Assembly: GCA_902571005.1 (NCBI GenBank)
Contig: CACGAG010000002.1
Location: 99,687 to 163,686 of the forward strand
Length of the DNA: 64,000 nt
Origin: an uncultured Pelagibacteraceae bacterium
GTDB lineage: Bacteria; Pseudomonadota; Alphaproteobacteria; Pelagibacterales; AG-422-B15
Direction: 5' to 3'
This document shows, one piece after another, positions 38,193-46,648 of this stretch. Position numbers and translations under genes: made by a program. Every line of letters starts with the position of its first letter. Within the stretch, counting starts at the first letter, position 1. The notes beneath the pieces were generated by a model. That model was given only the letters and a program-made list of their open reading frames with translations, made no database searches and was not told where the DNA came from.

Positions 38193-40278
38193 ACTACTCA
38201 AGTTTAAATATTTCTATTTTATTTTTTTATCATTTATCGCTCTAACAGTTGTTACTTCAAATAAAATTTCTGCTGATCAAAAGATAAGAATTACTGCTGA
38301 TGAAATGCAAATGGAACAAGAAGGCCAAACAATAAAAGCAAAGGGGAATGCTGTAGCTCAAGATGAAAAAGGTTTAAAGATGAAATCTGATTTAATGATT
38401 TATGATGAAAAGCAATCTCTTATAAAGGCTGATGGAAACGTAATATTTAATGATAATGATGGCGGTACTTATTTTTTTGAAAAACTTGAAACAGATGATG
38501 AAATAAAAAATTTAAAAGGAATTAATGTAAGAGCTAGACTAAAGGATGACTCAAGAATAGTTGGTTCTAGATTAATAAAAAAAGATCATATTACTAGTCT
38601 TGAAGAAGCTGAATATACGCCCTGTTTAGAGAAAGATTATTTAATAGAAAACTGTCCAGGGTGGAAATTAAAAGCAAATAAAATATTTCAAGATAATAAA
38701 ACTAAAACAATTCATTATGATCATGCACGAATACACTTATTTAATATTCCTGTATTTTATTTACCCTACTTTTCACACCCAGATCCCTCTGTGAATAAAA
38801 GATCTGGATTTTTAATGCCGACTGTTGAAACTGATCAGAATTTGGGGGATGTTTTTTCAGTGCCAATATTTTATAATATTAAAAGTAATTTAGACTTAAC
38901 ACTCACACCAACTATTCATTCTAAAAGTAATAATTTCTATTCACTTAATTACAGACAGCTCAGCGATAAAGGCTTATTTAATATTGATACAAGTATAGAT
39001 GATAATGATGACAATAGTGGTACAAGTAACCATTTATTTTTTGACGGAAATTTAAGTAATCCATATGGCTCACTAGATATATTTCTACAAACTAGCAATA
39101 ACGATACTTATATGAGAAAAAATAAAATAAATAAATTAACTGTTTTAAAGTCAGGTCTTAGTTTTGAAACGTCTAATGAGAATCATTTTTTATCACTAGA
39201 TACTATTAGCTATAAACATTTAGCAATACAGGATAGTGAGCAATGGGAGTATGTATATCCTAGAGTTGTATACAATGTTGATGATATTAAAGATCAAATT
39301 TTTAATGGAAAACTCTCTGTTAACAATCAATTTGATTTCAATAAAAACTTAAATGATAACTATACAATGCTTGCATCATCTCAAATTAACTGGAACAAAA
39401 ATGTTATTGAAAACAAAAATGGACTAGTTTTTGAAAATAAAGCTAATCTTAGAGTTGTTTCAATTTCAGTTGATAGTAAAACAACTCATGATACTGATAA
39501 TATTAGGTTTTATCCTCAATTGAGCAGCACTATAAGTTTACCACTATTAAAATCAGATCAAAGTTTTAATCAAACACTAACTCCAATTGTTATGCCTATA
39601 ATAGCTCCTTATAATAATTATACTGATGCACAACCAATCTCTAATAGTAACCTCTTCTCAATTAATAGAGCAATATCTATCAAGGAATGGGAAAGTGGAC
39701 CAAGAATAAATTACGGCATAGAATGGTTTTTAGATAATAATTTAGACAAAAACTTAAAATTAATATTCGGGCAAAGTTTTAGGCTAAATAAAAATAATTC
39801 AGATACAGCAGAAGAACTTTCAGACTATTACTTCTCTTCTGATGCTTCTATAAGTAACAATTACATCAACAATACAATAGTTGTAGATAGAAATGATATT
39901 GATATAAAATCTATAAGCATGAATACTTATTCTGAGATATACGATCTTAAGTTTAAAATAGATTATGATTACACTTCAGGAAAATATTCTACTCTTAAAG
40001 AACAAATTGCAGTAGGTGGCGAATATAACTTTAAAAATAATTTCTTTCTTAAATTTACTGGAACAAAAGATTTAGATACAAATAAAAACATTGGCTATCA
40101 GTACGGACTTCTTTATGAAGATAATTGTCTTGGTATCGATTTAAATTATTATAGAGATTTAACAATCGATAGAGATATAAAAGAGAGTGACGGGTATAGC
40201 TTTACTATAGTATTAAAACCGTTTGGATCTACAAGAAATTATGGAAAAAGTAAAGTATTTGGCCCATTAATAAATTAG
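38185..40278 (+). CDS. lptD: LPS assembly outer-membrane protein LptD
   Basis: The protein has 697 residues. It has a signal peptide (about 1-31), then an OstA/LptA-like domain (ITADEMQMEQEGQTIKAKGNA) and a long beta-barrel. YTPCLEKDYLIENCPGWKLKA carries the first cysteine pair and VFYLPYFSHPDPSVNKRSGFL is the conserved LptD segment. One further Cys lies near the C-terminus (EDNCLGIDL), available for the usual disulfide. It inserts LPS into the outer leaflet. It is followed by a SurA-like chaperone gene after 7 bases. Confidence 0.95.
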   Translation: MTELLKFKYFYFIFLSFIALTVVTSNKISADQKIRITADEMQMEQEGQTIKAKGNAVAQDEKGLKMKSDLMIYDEKQSLIKADGNVIFNDNDGGTYFFEKLETDDEIKNLKGINVRARLKDDSRIVGSRLIKKDHITSLEEAEYTPCLEKDYLIENCPGWKLKANKIFQDNKTKTIHYDHARIHLFNIPVFYLPYFSHPDPSVNKRSGFLMPTVETDQNLGDVFSVPIFYNIKSNLDLTLTPTIHSKSNNFYSLNYRQLSDKGLFNIDTSIDDNDDNSGTSNHLFFDGNLSNPYGSLDIFLQTSNNDTYMRKNKINKLTVLKSGLSFETSNENHFLSLDTISYKHLAIQDSEQWEYVYPRVVYNVDDIKDQIFNGKLSVNNQFDFNKNLNDNYTMLASSQINWNKNVIENKNGLVFENKANLRVVSISVDSKTTHDTDNIRFYPQLSSTISLPLLKSDQSFNQTLTPIVMPIIAPYNNYTDAQPISNSNLFSINRAISIKEWESGPRINYGIEWFLDNNLDKNLKLIFGQSFRLNKNNSDTAEELSDYYFSSDASISNNYINNTIVVDRNDIDIKSISMNTYSEIYDLKFKIDYDYTSGKYSTLKEQIAVGGEYNFKNNFFLKFTGTKDLDTNKNIGYQYGLLYEDNCLGIDLNYYRDLTIDRDIKESDGYSFTIVLKPFGSTRNYGKSKVFGPLIN

Positions 40279-40285
40279 CGTGATC

Positions 40286-40894
40286 ATGAAAATTTATAAA
40301 TTATTGCTTGTTTTATTCATTCTACTTTTTACTCCATATAGTTTGATTGCAGACGATAAAATTGAGCATAAAATTGCAGTTTTAGTTAATGAGGATATTA
40401 TTACGTCATACGACATTATTCAAAGATTGAAACTTACATCAATTATCCAAGGTAAAATTTTGAACGCTCAAAATACCCAATTAATGGTAAATAATGTAGT
40501 TGATGAATTGATACGTGAAAAAGTAAAAATTAGTAAGATTAATGAATATCAAATAAAAATTGACGATAACGAATACAAAGAATTTGAAACAAATTTTTTT
40601 AAAAGAAAAAATCTTAAAAAAGATGAAGTATTAAATTTACTCAAAGAGTATAAAATAAATTACCAAGAATTCGAAAACCTTTTAATAGGTGAATTGTCTT
40701 GGAATAAACTAATTAATGGCTTATTTTACAGGCTTACTTCAACAAGTGATCTCGAGATAAGTGAATTAATAAAAAAAAATCCAAGTTTAACAAATGAGCA
40801 GGCTGAAAGCTTAATTGTTCAAAGACAGCTAGACTTACAAAGTAGCAAATTATTACGTGATATGATGAATGAGGCAACTATTGAATATAAATAA
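40286..40894 (+). CDS. SurA-like periplasmic chaperone lacking parvulin PPIase domains
   Basis: The protein has 202 residues. A signal peptide (KIYKLLLVLFILLFTPYSLIA) is followed by a SurA N-terminal helical domain: IAVLVNEDIITSYDIIQRL, then MVNNVVDELIREKVKISKIN. The closing VQRQLDLQSSKLLRDMMNEATIEYK matches the C-terminal helix that normally completes the SurA chaperone module after the parvulin domains. The one or two parvulin domains (about 100 residues each) are absent. Position after lptD and before rsmA is the surA locus. I start at ATG 40286 rather than GTG 40280. It is probably a holdase only. Confidence 0.8.
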   Translation: MKIYKLLLVLFILLFTPYSLIADDKIEHKIAVLVNEDIITSYDIIQRLKLTSIIQGKILNAQNTQLMVNNVVDELIREKVKISKINEYQIKIDDNEYKEFETNFFKRKNLKKDEVLNLLKEYKINYQEFENLLIGELSWNKLINGLFYRLTSTSDLEISELIKKNPSLTNEQAESLIVQRQLDLQSSKLLRDMMNEATIEYK

Positions 40895-41666
40895 AGCTCA
40901 CCCTAAGAAATCACTAGGACAAAATTTTATCACTGACAACAATTTTCTTTTAAAAATGAATAGTCATATAGACTCATCAAAAAATAATATAGTAATTGAA
41001 ATTGGACCTGGAAAAGGTGCGTTAACTGAATATTTAATAAAAAAGAAATTTAAAAAACTTTTACTCATCGAAAAAGATAATAATTTAGCTAGTCAACTTA
41101 AACTAAAATATAAAAAAATAAAAAATGTTTTCATCATAAATGATGATGCATTGGCATTTGATTATAGTATTTTTAAAAATATAGAAGAAAAAGTTACCAT
41201 ATATGGTAATTTACCATTTAATATTTCAACAAAACTCCTTACTAACTGGATAAGTGATGATGAATGGCCTTATTTTTTCGATAAAATGATTTTAATGTTT
41301 CAAAAAGAAGTAGCCAATAGAATTGTTGCAGATCATAATAATAGGGAGTATGGACGATTGTCTGTTTTAGTGCAATCAAGATGTAATGTAGAAAAAATAC
41401 TTAATGCACCATCGTCAATATTTTCACCAAAACCAAAAGTTGATGGCGCGGTAATCCAAATTAAGCCAAAGAATGATTACAATAGAGTCAACTTTAATAA
41501 TCTTGAAAAATTATTAGAACAATCTTTTAGTAGTAGAAGAAAAAAAATTAAGAACACTCTGAGTGAATATAAGCAATTACTTGCCAAACTTAATATAGAT
41601 GAAAATTTACGACCTGAAAATTTATCTGTTTCAAATTACTGCGACTTAGCTAGATTAATAAATTGA
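40869..41666 (+). CDS. rsmA: 16S rRNA dimethyladenosine transferase
   Basis: The protein has 265 residues. HPKKSLGQNFITDNNF, IEIGPGKGALTEYL and the catalytic NLPFNIS are all RsmA/KsgA. It dimethylates two adjacent adenines in helix 45 of 16S rRNA. Its ATG lies 26 bases inside the SurA-like gene, so the two are translationally coupled. Its end overlaps the convergent gmk by 12 bases. pdxA, often found between surA and rsmA, is absent here. Confidence 0.96.
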   Translation: MRQLLNINKAHPKKSLGQNFITDNNFLLKMNSHIDSSKNNIVIEIGPGKGALTEYLIKKKFKKLLLIEKDNNLASQLKLKYKKIKNVFIINDDALAFDYSIFKNIEEKVTIYGNLPFNISTKLLTNWISDDEWPYFFDKMILMFQKEVANRIVADHNNREYGRLSVLVQSRCNVEKILNAPSSIFSPKPKVDGAVIQIKPKNDYNRVNFNNLEKLLEQSFSSRRKKIKNTLSEYKQLLAKLNIDENLRPENLSVSNYCDLARLIN

Positions 41667-42251
41667 GTTTTTTCTTATACCATTAATAATTGATTCTATT
41701 TCACTAACACAAGTTTCTAACTTTTCATTAGTTACAATATAATCATAATCATTTTTGTGACTCATCTCTGTTTCATACTTGCTCATTCGTTTATCAATTG
41801 CCTTTTCATCATCACCCGATGTTTTAGCCCTTAATTTTAGTCTCTTATAAATTGTATCTTTTGAGGGAGGAATAATGAATATAGATATGATATTCGAGAA
41901 TGATGAATTTCTTAATTGTTTAGCCCCTTGCCAGTCAATATCGAATAGAATATCCCTACCATTTTCAAAATGATGGGTTATATTTTTATATTGAGATCCA
42001 TAAAAATTCCCAAAAACATTAGCATACTCAATATAAGAATTATTTTTAATTCTATTTTTAAACTCTTCCTCATCAATAAAGTTATAATCTATACCATCTT
42101 CTTCATTATCTCTTGCTGGCCTCGTTGTATCTGATATCGATAATGCTATGCTCTTGTCTCTTTCAGTTAATTTATGACAAACTGAAGTTTTCCCAGCTCC
42201 TGATGGGGATGAAATTACAATGATAATTCTTTTACTATAACTTGCTTTCAT
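41655..42251 (-). CDS. gmk: guanylate kinase
   Basis: The protein has 198 residues. The P-loop is SSPSGAGKTSV, with SDTTRPARDNEEDGIDYNFI and DIDWQGAKQLR following. It phosphorylates GMP to GDP. The ATG at 42251 lies 17 bases inside fabF. The genes mltG and yicC, which often separate fabF from gmk in Alphaproteobacteria, are missing. Confidence 0.97.
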   Translation of the reverse strand: MKASYSKRIIIVISSPSGAGKTSVCHKLTERDKSIALSISDTTRPARDNEEDGIDYNFIDEEEFKNRIKNNSYIEYANVFGNFYGSQYKNITHHFENGRDILFDIDWQGAKQLRNSSFSNIISIFIIPPSKDTIYKRLKLRAKTSGDDEKAIDKRMSKYETEMSHKNDYDYIVTNEKLETCVSEIESIINGIRKNSIY

Positions 42252-43503
42252 CAAACTTTTTTAAAATAAGAGAAACATTTGTTCCCCCAAAACCAAATGA
42301 GTTAGATAATATGTAATTAATATCTAAATCAATTGCATTTTCTTTGATAAAATTAATTTTTTTTGATTCAATAGCGCTTTCTAAATTCAATGTATACGGC
42401 AATTTTTTACGATTTAAACATAAAACTGAGTATGCTGCTTCAACAGCGCCAGCCGCACCTAATAAATGTCCTATTTGAGATTTAGTTGAAGATACATTTA
42501 TTTTTCTTTTAGAATTCTCAAAAATTCGCTCAATAGCAATAGCTTCAGCTTTATCCCCTGAAGGTGTAGAAGTGCCATGAGCATTAATATAATCTATTTT
42601 ATCTGAATTAATTTTTGCATCATCGAGTGCATTTTGCATTGCTCTTGATGCTCCATCTCCAAATGGTTCTGGTAATGTATAATGATAAGCATCGGATGAC
42701 ATGCCGTATCCATTTATCTCTGCTAATATATTTGCATTTCTACGAAGTGCATGCTCCAATTCTTCTAAAATAAGCATTGCGGAACCCTCACCCATTACAA
42801 AACCATCTCGTGCATCATCAAAAGGTCTAGATGCTTTCTGTGGGCTTTCATTATACTTTGTGCTAAGTGCTTTACATGCTGTAAAGCCCTCAATTCCGAT
42901 TGGACTTATTGTTGCCTCAGTTCCTCCAGTCATCATTATATCTGCCTGACCATGTTGTATTAATCTAAATGATTCTCCTATAGCATGAGCAGACGAAGCA
43001 CAGGCGGATACAGTTGAGTAGTTTGGACCTTTAAGATTATATTTAATAGATAAATAACCTGCTGACATATTAATGATTCTTCCAGTTATGAAAAAAGGAC
43101 TTATTTTTTTTCCCCTATTAAAGGATAAAGACGTTTCTTCAATTCCAGGAAGGCCTCCCATGCCAGAACCAATAATGCATCCAGCACGAAATGAGTTAGG
43201 ATCTTCAATATTTGTTAATTTGCTCTGTAGAAAAGCTTCTTCGCCAGCCGCCAAAGAATATTTTATGAATTCGTCTAACTTTTTTAATTCTTTTTTGTCT
43301 ATCCATTTCTCAGCAACAAATGAACCTTCTATTTCACTATCTATAGGGACTTCACAAGCAACTTGACATTTATAATTGCTAGCGTCAAATTTGCTAATTT
43401 TTTTTGCTCCAGATACACCTGAAATTAAGTTTTTCCAATTTATATCCTTTCCGCACCCAAGAGGAGTCACTAACCCTACGCCAGTAACTACGACTCTTTT
43501 CAT
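42235..43503 (-). CDS. fabF: beta-ketoacyl-ACP synthase II
   Basis: The protein has 422 residues. The catalytic triad is visible: Cys in VSACASSAHAIG, His in NAHGTSTPSGD and His in KSQIGHLLGAAGAVEA. It condenses malonyl-ACP with acyl-ACP in fatty-acid elongation. The opening MKRVVVTGVGLVTPLG is typical. It lies 9 bases downstream of acpP and overlaps gmk. Confidence 0.97.
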   Translation of the reverse strand: MKRVVVTGVGLVTPLGCGKDINWKNLISGVSGAKKISKFDASNYKCQVACEVPIDSEIEGSFVAEKWIDKKELKKLDEFIKYSLAAGEEAFLQSKLTNIEDPNSFRAGCIIGSGMGGLPGIEETSLSFNRGKKISPFFITGRIINMSAGYLSIKYNLKGPNYSTVSACASSAHAIGESFRLIQHGQADIMMTGGTEATISPIGIEGFTACKALSTKYNESPQKASRPFDDARDGFVMGEGSAMLILEELEHALRRNANILAEINGYGMSSDAYHYTLPEPFGDGASRAMQNALDDAKINSDKIDYINAHGTSTPSGDKAEAIAIERIFENSKRKINVSSTKSQIGHLLGAAGAVEAAYSVLCLNRKKLPYTLNLESAIESKKINFIKENAIDLDINYILSNSFGFGGTNVSLILKKFDESKL

Positions 43504-43512
43504 TTTTATAAA

Positions 43513-43746
43513 TTATTTTGACTCTAGGTGCGAAATTGCATCACCTACTGTGAGTATTGTCTCGGCTTTCTCATCTGGAATTTCTACATCAAAAGCCTCC
43601 TCGAATGCCATAACCAGCTCTACAGTATCCAAGCTATCTGCCCCGAGATCGTCGATAAATTTTGCGTCTTCTGTAATCTTTTCCATATCATCTATGCCAA
43701 GGTGCTCAGCAATAATTTTTTTTACTTTTTCGGCAACGTCACTCAT
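43513..43746 (-). CDS. acpP: acyl carrier protein
   Basis: The protein has 77 residues and is acidic. The phosphopantetheine-accepting S38 lies in [22 protein letters not shown] precedes the ATG at good spacing. It carries acyl chains for the surrounding Fab enzymes. A 155-codon open frame on the opposite strand here is a shadow. Confidence 0.98.
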   Translation of the reverse strand: MSDVAEKVKKIIAEHLGIDDMEKITEDAKFIDDLGADSLDTVELVMAFEEAFDVEIPDEKAETILTVGDAISHLESK

Positions 43747-43789
43747 ATGTACTCCTAATTATGTTTGTTCATATTTATTACGATATGCA

Positions 43790-44509
43790 TCACATTGTCA
43801 AGCCGCCATTAACATGAAGCACTTGACCAGTAATATACGATGATTCTTCTGAGGAAAGAAAATAAACTACTGAAGCTATTTCATTAACGTTGCCAATTCT
43901 ACCTAGTGGTATTTTTTCCTCCATCATGCTTAGTCTTTTTTTGTCAACCGAGTCAAGAATCTCAGTCTTGATAAACCCTGGGGCCACGCAATTTACGGTT
44001 ATCCCTCTTGAAGCTACTTCATTTGCTATTGTCCTTGTTAAACCCTCAATTGCCGACTTTGAAGCTACATAGTTAGCTTGCCCAGGATTGCCTATTTTAG
44101 CCGCATCTGAAGAAATATTCACTATTCTACCCCACTTTACCTTTATCATATCTTTAATAACTATTTTGGTAAGTTTATAATTTGAATTTAAATTTATATC
44201 TATTACATCGTTCCATTCGTCATCTTTCATCCTAAGTAAAAGATTGTCTTTAGTTATTCCTGCATTGTTAATTAAGATATTAGTACTTCCATAATATTTA
44301 TTTGCTTCCTCTATTAGATTAGTAATTTGAACATTATCTGAAAGATCACATTGTATACCTTTGAAACGAACATCATATTTATTTTCAAGAAGTTTGAGCT
44401 TTTCAGCGTTTGTTCCAGTTGCACAAACATTGTATCCATTTGCGTGGAAGATATTTACTAGGGATTGTCCTATTCCTCCTGTTGCACCTGTAATTAATAC
44501 GTTTTTCAT
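43790..44509 (-). CDS. fabG: 3-oxoacyl-ACP reductase
   Basis: The protein has 239 residues, a classical SDR. The cofactor loop is TGATGGIGQSL, with NNAG and the active site NISSDAAKIGNPGQANYVASKSAIEG (Ser, Tyr, Lys intact). It ends SYITGQVLHVNGGLTM as expected. It reduces beta-ketoacyl-ACP with NADPH. It overlaps fabD by 4 bases. Confidence 0.97.
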   Translation of the reverse strand: MKNVLITGATGGIGQSLVNIFHANGYNVCATGTNAEKLKLLENKYDVRFKGIQCDLSDNVQITNLIEEANKYYGSTNILINNAGITKDNLLLRMKDDEWNDVIDINLNSNYKLTKIVIKDMIKVKWGRIVNISSDAAKIGNPGQANYVASKSAIEGLTRTIANEVASRGITVNCVAPGFIKTEILDSVDKKRLSMMEEKIPLGRIGNVNEIASVVYFLSSEESSYITGQVLHVNGGLTM

Positions 44510-45444
44510 AATTCTAAATTATCAAGTTTATCAAAATCCTCTATCTTGCTTATTGAAATAGCTACTAGGTCTTTAGATGCTCTTTTGACTAAATTTGTCA
44601 GTACATTACCTGGACCTATTTCAATAAAATTTTGAACTCCATCTTTTATCATATTCTCAACTATTTCTCGCCATCTAACTTTAGAAATTATTTGCTCAAT
44701 TAGTAAATTGGCAATCTCTTTCTCGTTACATACTTTACTAGTAACATTAGAATATAGAGGTACAGTAAAGGAATTAAATGAATAATTAGGCATTTCTTCC
44801 TTCATTGCCGTTGAAGCTTTATTAATTAGTTCGCAATGAAATGGAGCGCTCACAGGCAACTTTATAGCTCTTTTTAATCCCAACTCTCTTGCATTGGATG
44901 ATATATAATCGACAGCAGAGATTTCACCACTTAAAACAATTTGACCTTTAGAATTATCATTTGCAATAAATATCTTTCCATATTCTTCTGCATTCAACAT
45001 TACATTTTCTATATCTTCTTCAGTACAGCCAATCAAAGCGATCATCCCACCAGTTCCAAGAGGCATACTTTCTTGCATTGCTTTAGATCTGAATTTGAGA
45101 AGCTTTACAGAGTCTTCAAATCTCAAACCCTGATTAACAACTAATGCACTATATTCACCAAGAGAATGTCCGGCAACACAATCGTATGATTTTGTGTCTA
45201 AAAGATTTTCATATTTTAATGCTTCAAAAATGCAAATGCTTGTAGCCATTATTGCAGGCTGAGAGTTTTGGGTTTGGAGAAGTTCCTTTTCATCACCTGA
45301 AAAAATTAATTTGGATAAATTTCTGTCAATTGACTCGTTCAACCGATCGTAAATATCACGTGAAACATCATATTTTGAATAGAAATCATGACCCATTTTA
45401 ACATATTGTGAGCCTTGACCTGGAAAAATTAATGCTGTTTTCAT
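44506..45444 (-). CDS. fabD: malonyl-CoA:ACP transacylase
   Basis: The protein has 312 residues. It has FPGQGSQYVKMG at the start, the nucleophile Ser in GHSLGEYSAL and the catalytic His in SAPFHCELI. It loads malonate onto ACP. It is the first gene of fabD-fabG-acpP-fabF, and its start is 73 bases from the divergent rpsF, so both promoters lie in that gap. Confidence 0.97.
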   Translation of the reverse strand: MKTALIFPGQGSQYVKMGHDFYSKYDVSRDIYDRLNESIDRNLSKLIFSGDEKELLQTQNSQPAIMATSICIFEALKYENLLDTKSYDCVAGHSLGEYSALVVNQGLRFEDSVKLLKFRSKAMQESMPLGTGGMIALIGCTEEDIENVMLNAEEYGKIFIANDNSKGQIVLSGEISAVDYISSNARELGLKRAIKLPVSAPFHCELINKASTAMKEEMPNYSFNSFTVPLYSNVTSKVCNEKEIANLLIEQIISKVRWREIVENMIKDGVQNFIEIGPGNVLTNLVKRASKDLVAISISKIEDFDKLDNLEL

Positions 45445-45517
45445 TAAAAAAGAATGCTTGCTTAAAAGATAATTATAGAATATTTATTCCACTTTTAACA
45501 ACAAATACAAATTATAA

Positions 45518-45844
45518 ATGGCTTTATTTGAACATATTATTATGCTTAGACAAGACTTAAGTTCTTCTGACCTTGAGGAGGTAATAAGTATTCACGAAGA
45601 AACTCTAAGTGAACTTAATGGAAGCGTTGTCTATAAAGAAAGTTGGGGACTGAGAAATCTTGCATATCCAATAAAGGAAAATAAAAAAGCGTTTTATGAG
45701 TTCATGAACATTGAATTGCCACAAGATAAAATTGACACACTTAATTCTAAGTTAAATTTAAATGATAAAATTATTCGTTACTTATCAATCAAAGTAAAAG
45801 ATTTTTGTGATACACCTACCACAATGGTTAAAGATAAGGATTAA
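45518..45844 (+). CDS. rpsF: 30S ribosomal protein S6
   Basis: The protein has 108 residues. FEHIIMLRQDLSSSDLEEV at the N-terminus, SWGLRNLAYPIKENKKAFYEFMNIE in the middle and IIRYLSIKV match S6. S6 binds S18 on the 30S platform, and S18 is encoded next. No strong Shine-Dalgarno is visible. A weak promoter-like TTGCTT...TATTTA sits at 45458-45486. Confidence 0.96.
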   Translation: MALFEHIIMLRQDLSSSDLEEVISIHEETLSELNGSVVYKESWGLRNLAYPIKENKKAFYEFMNIELPQDKIDTLNSKLNLNDKIIRYLSIKVKDFCDTPTTMVKDKD

Positions 45845-45853
45845 TATTAAGTT

Positions 45854-46048
45854 ATGGATAAATTTTCAAAAGATTCAGAAGTGATTTTTGACTATAAAGA
45901 TGTATCAAGTCTTAAAAGGTTCATTTCAGAAAAGGGCAAAATTACTCCAAGAAGAATAAGCTATATCTCAATAAAAAAACAGAAAGACCTTTCTAATGCG
46001 ATTAAGAGAGCAAGATATCTTGCCCTTTTACCCTATACAGGAAAATAA
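45854..46048 (+). CDS. rpsR: 30S ribosomal protein S18
   Basis: The protein has 64 residues, short for S18 because the N-terminal tail is reduced. The core is intact: [50 protein letters not shown]. It is separated from rpsF by 9 bases and from rplI by one base. Confidence 0.96.
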   Translation: MDKFSKDSEVIFDYKDVSSLKRFISEKGKITPRRISYISIKKQKDLSNAIKRARYLALLPYTGK

Positions 46049-46049
46049 T

Positions 46050-46496
46050 ATGCAAATAATTTTGTTAGAAACACTCACTAAACTTGGAAAAGCAGGTGAA
46101 GTAGTTAGTGTAAAAGATGGATTTGCAAAAAATTTCTTAATTCCTCAAAAAAAAGCAATTATAGCTAATAAGAAAAATTTGAATGACCTCAATTCAAAAA
46201 TAAGTCAAATCAATGAAAATAATATGAAGAAGATTTCTGAGGCAAATGAGCTTAAAGCTAATTTAGACGGTAAAGAAATTAATATCAAGATGGAAGCAAA
46301 TGAAGACGGTAATCTCTATGGTAATATTGGCCCAAGGCAAATAAGTGATAAACTGATTAATGATTTTTCTATTGATATTGAGCCTGGAAATATTGTTTTA
46401 GATAATATAAGCGCCATAGGAAGTCACGATGTCACCTTAAGAATTTATGATGATATAAGTGCCACGCTCAAACTAGAAGTAACAAAAAAAATCTAA
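46050..46496 (+). CDS. rplI: 50S ribosomal protein L9
   Basis: The protein has 148 residues. MQIILLETLTKLGKAGEVVSVKDGFAKNFLIPQKKA is the L9 N-domain. A long helix and a C-domain follow (NLYGNIGPRQISDKL). The frame is open upstream into rpsR, but the ATG at 46050 is the family start. It is last of the ribosomal trio, with a possible weak terminator beyond. Confidence 0.97.
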   Translation: MQIILLETLTKLGKAGEVVSVKDGFAKNFLIPQKKAIIANKKNLNDLNSKISQINENNMKKISEANELKANLDGKEINIKMEANEDGNLYGNIGPRQISDKLINDFSIDIEPGNIVLDNISAIGSHDVTLRIYDDISATLKLEVTKKI

Positions 46497-46561
46497 GAGT
46501 AATTTCACTATATATCAATTATTTAATAGGCATATTTATAGATATACCTTACAAATTACTA

Positions 46562-46597
46562 ATATTAACAATATTATATATCTGTTAATATCTTTTT
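46562..46597 (+). terminator. possible weak terminator hairpin after rplI
   Basis: Perfect 9-base arms ATATTAACA (46562-46570) and TGTTAATAT (46583-46591) with a 12-base loop are followed by CTTTTT. The stem is A/T-rich, so intrinsic termination would be weak. The position, between rplI and dnaB, fits. Confidence 0.35.
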
Positions 46598-46600
46598 AAT

Positions 46601-46648
46601 TAATTCTGCTGACAGACTACCCAATTTAATATTATGTAAGCAGAATTA
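46601..46648 (+). repeat. inverted repeat abutting the dnaB start codon
   Basis: Perfect 10-base arms TAATTCTGCT (46601-46610) and AGCAGAATTA (46639-46648) enclose 28 bases. The second arm includes the first base of the dnaB ATG and covers the place of its ribosome binding site. Folded in mRNA it would hide the start. As DNA it could be an operator. Confidence 0.4.

Noticed and set aside
43376..43843. 155-codon plus-strand ORF over acpP and the fabF start
   Set aside because: It is antisense to two unmistakable genes, has no recognisable domain, and its composition mirrors the opposite strand.
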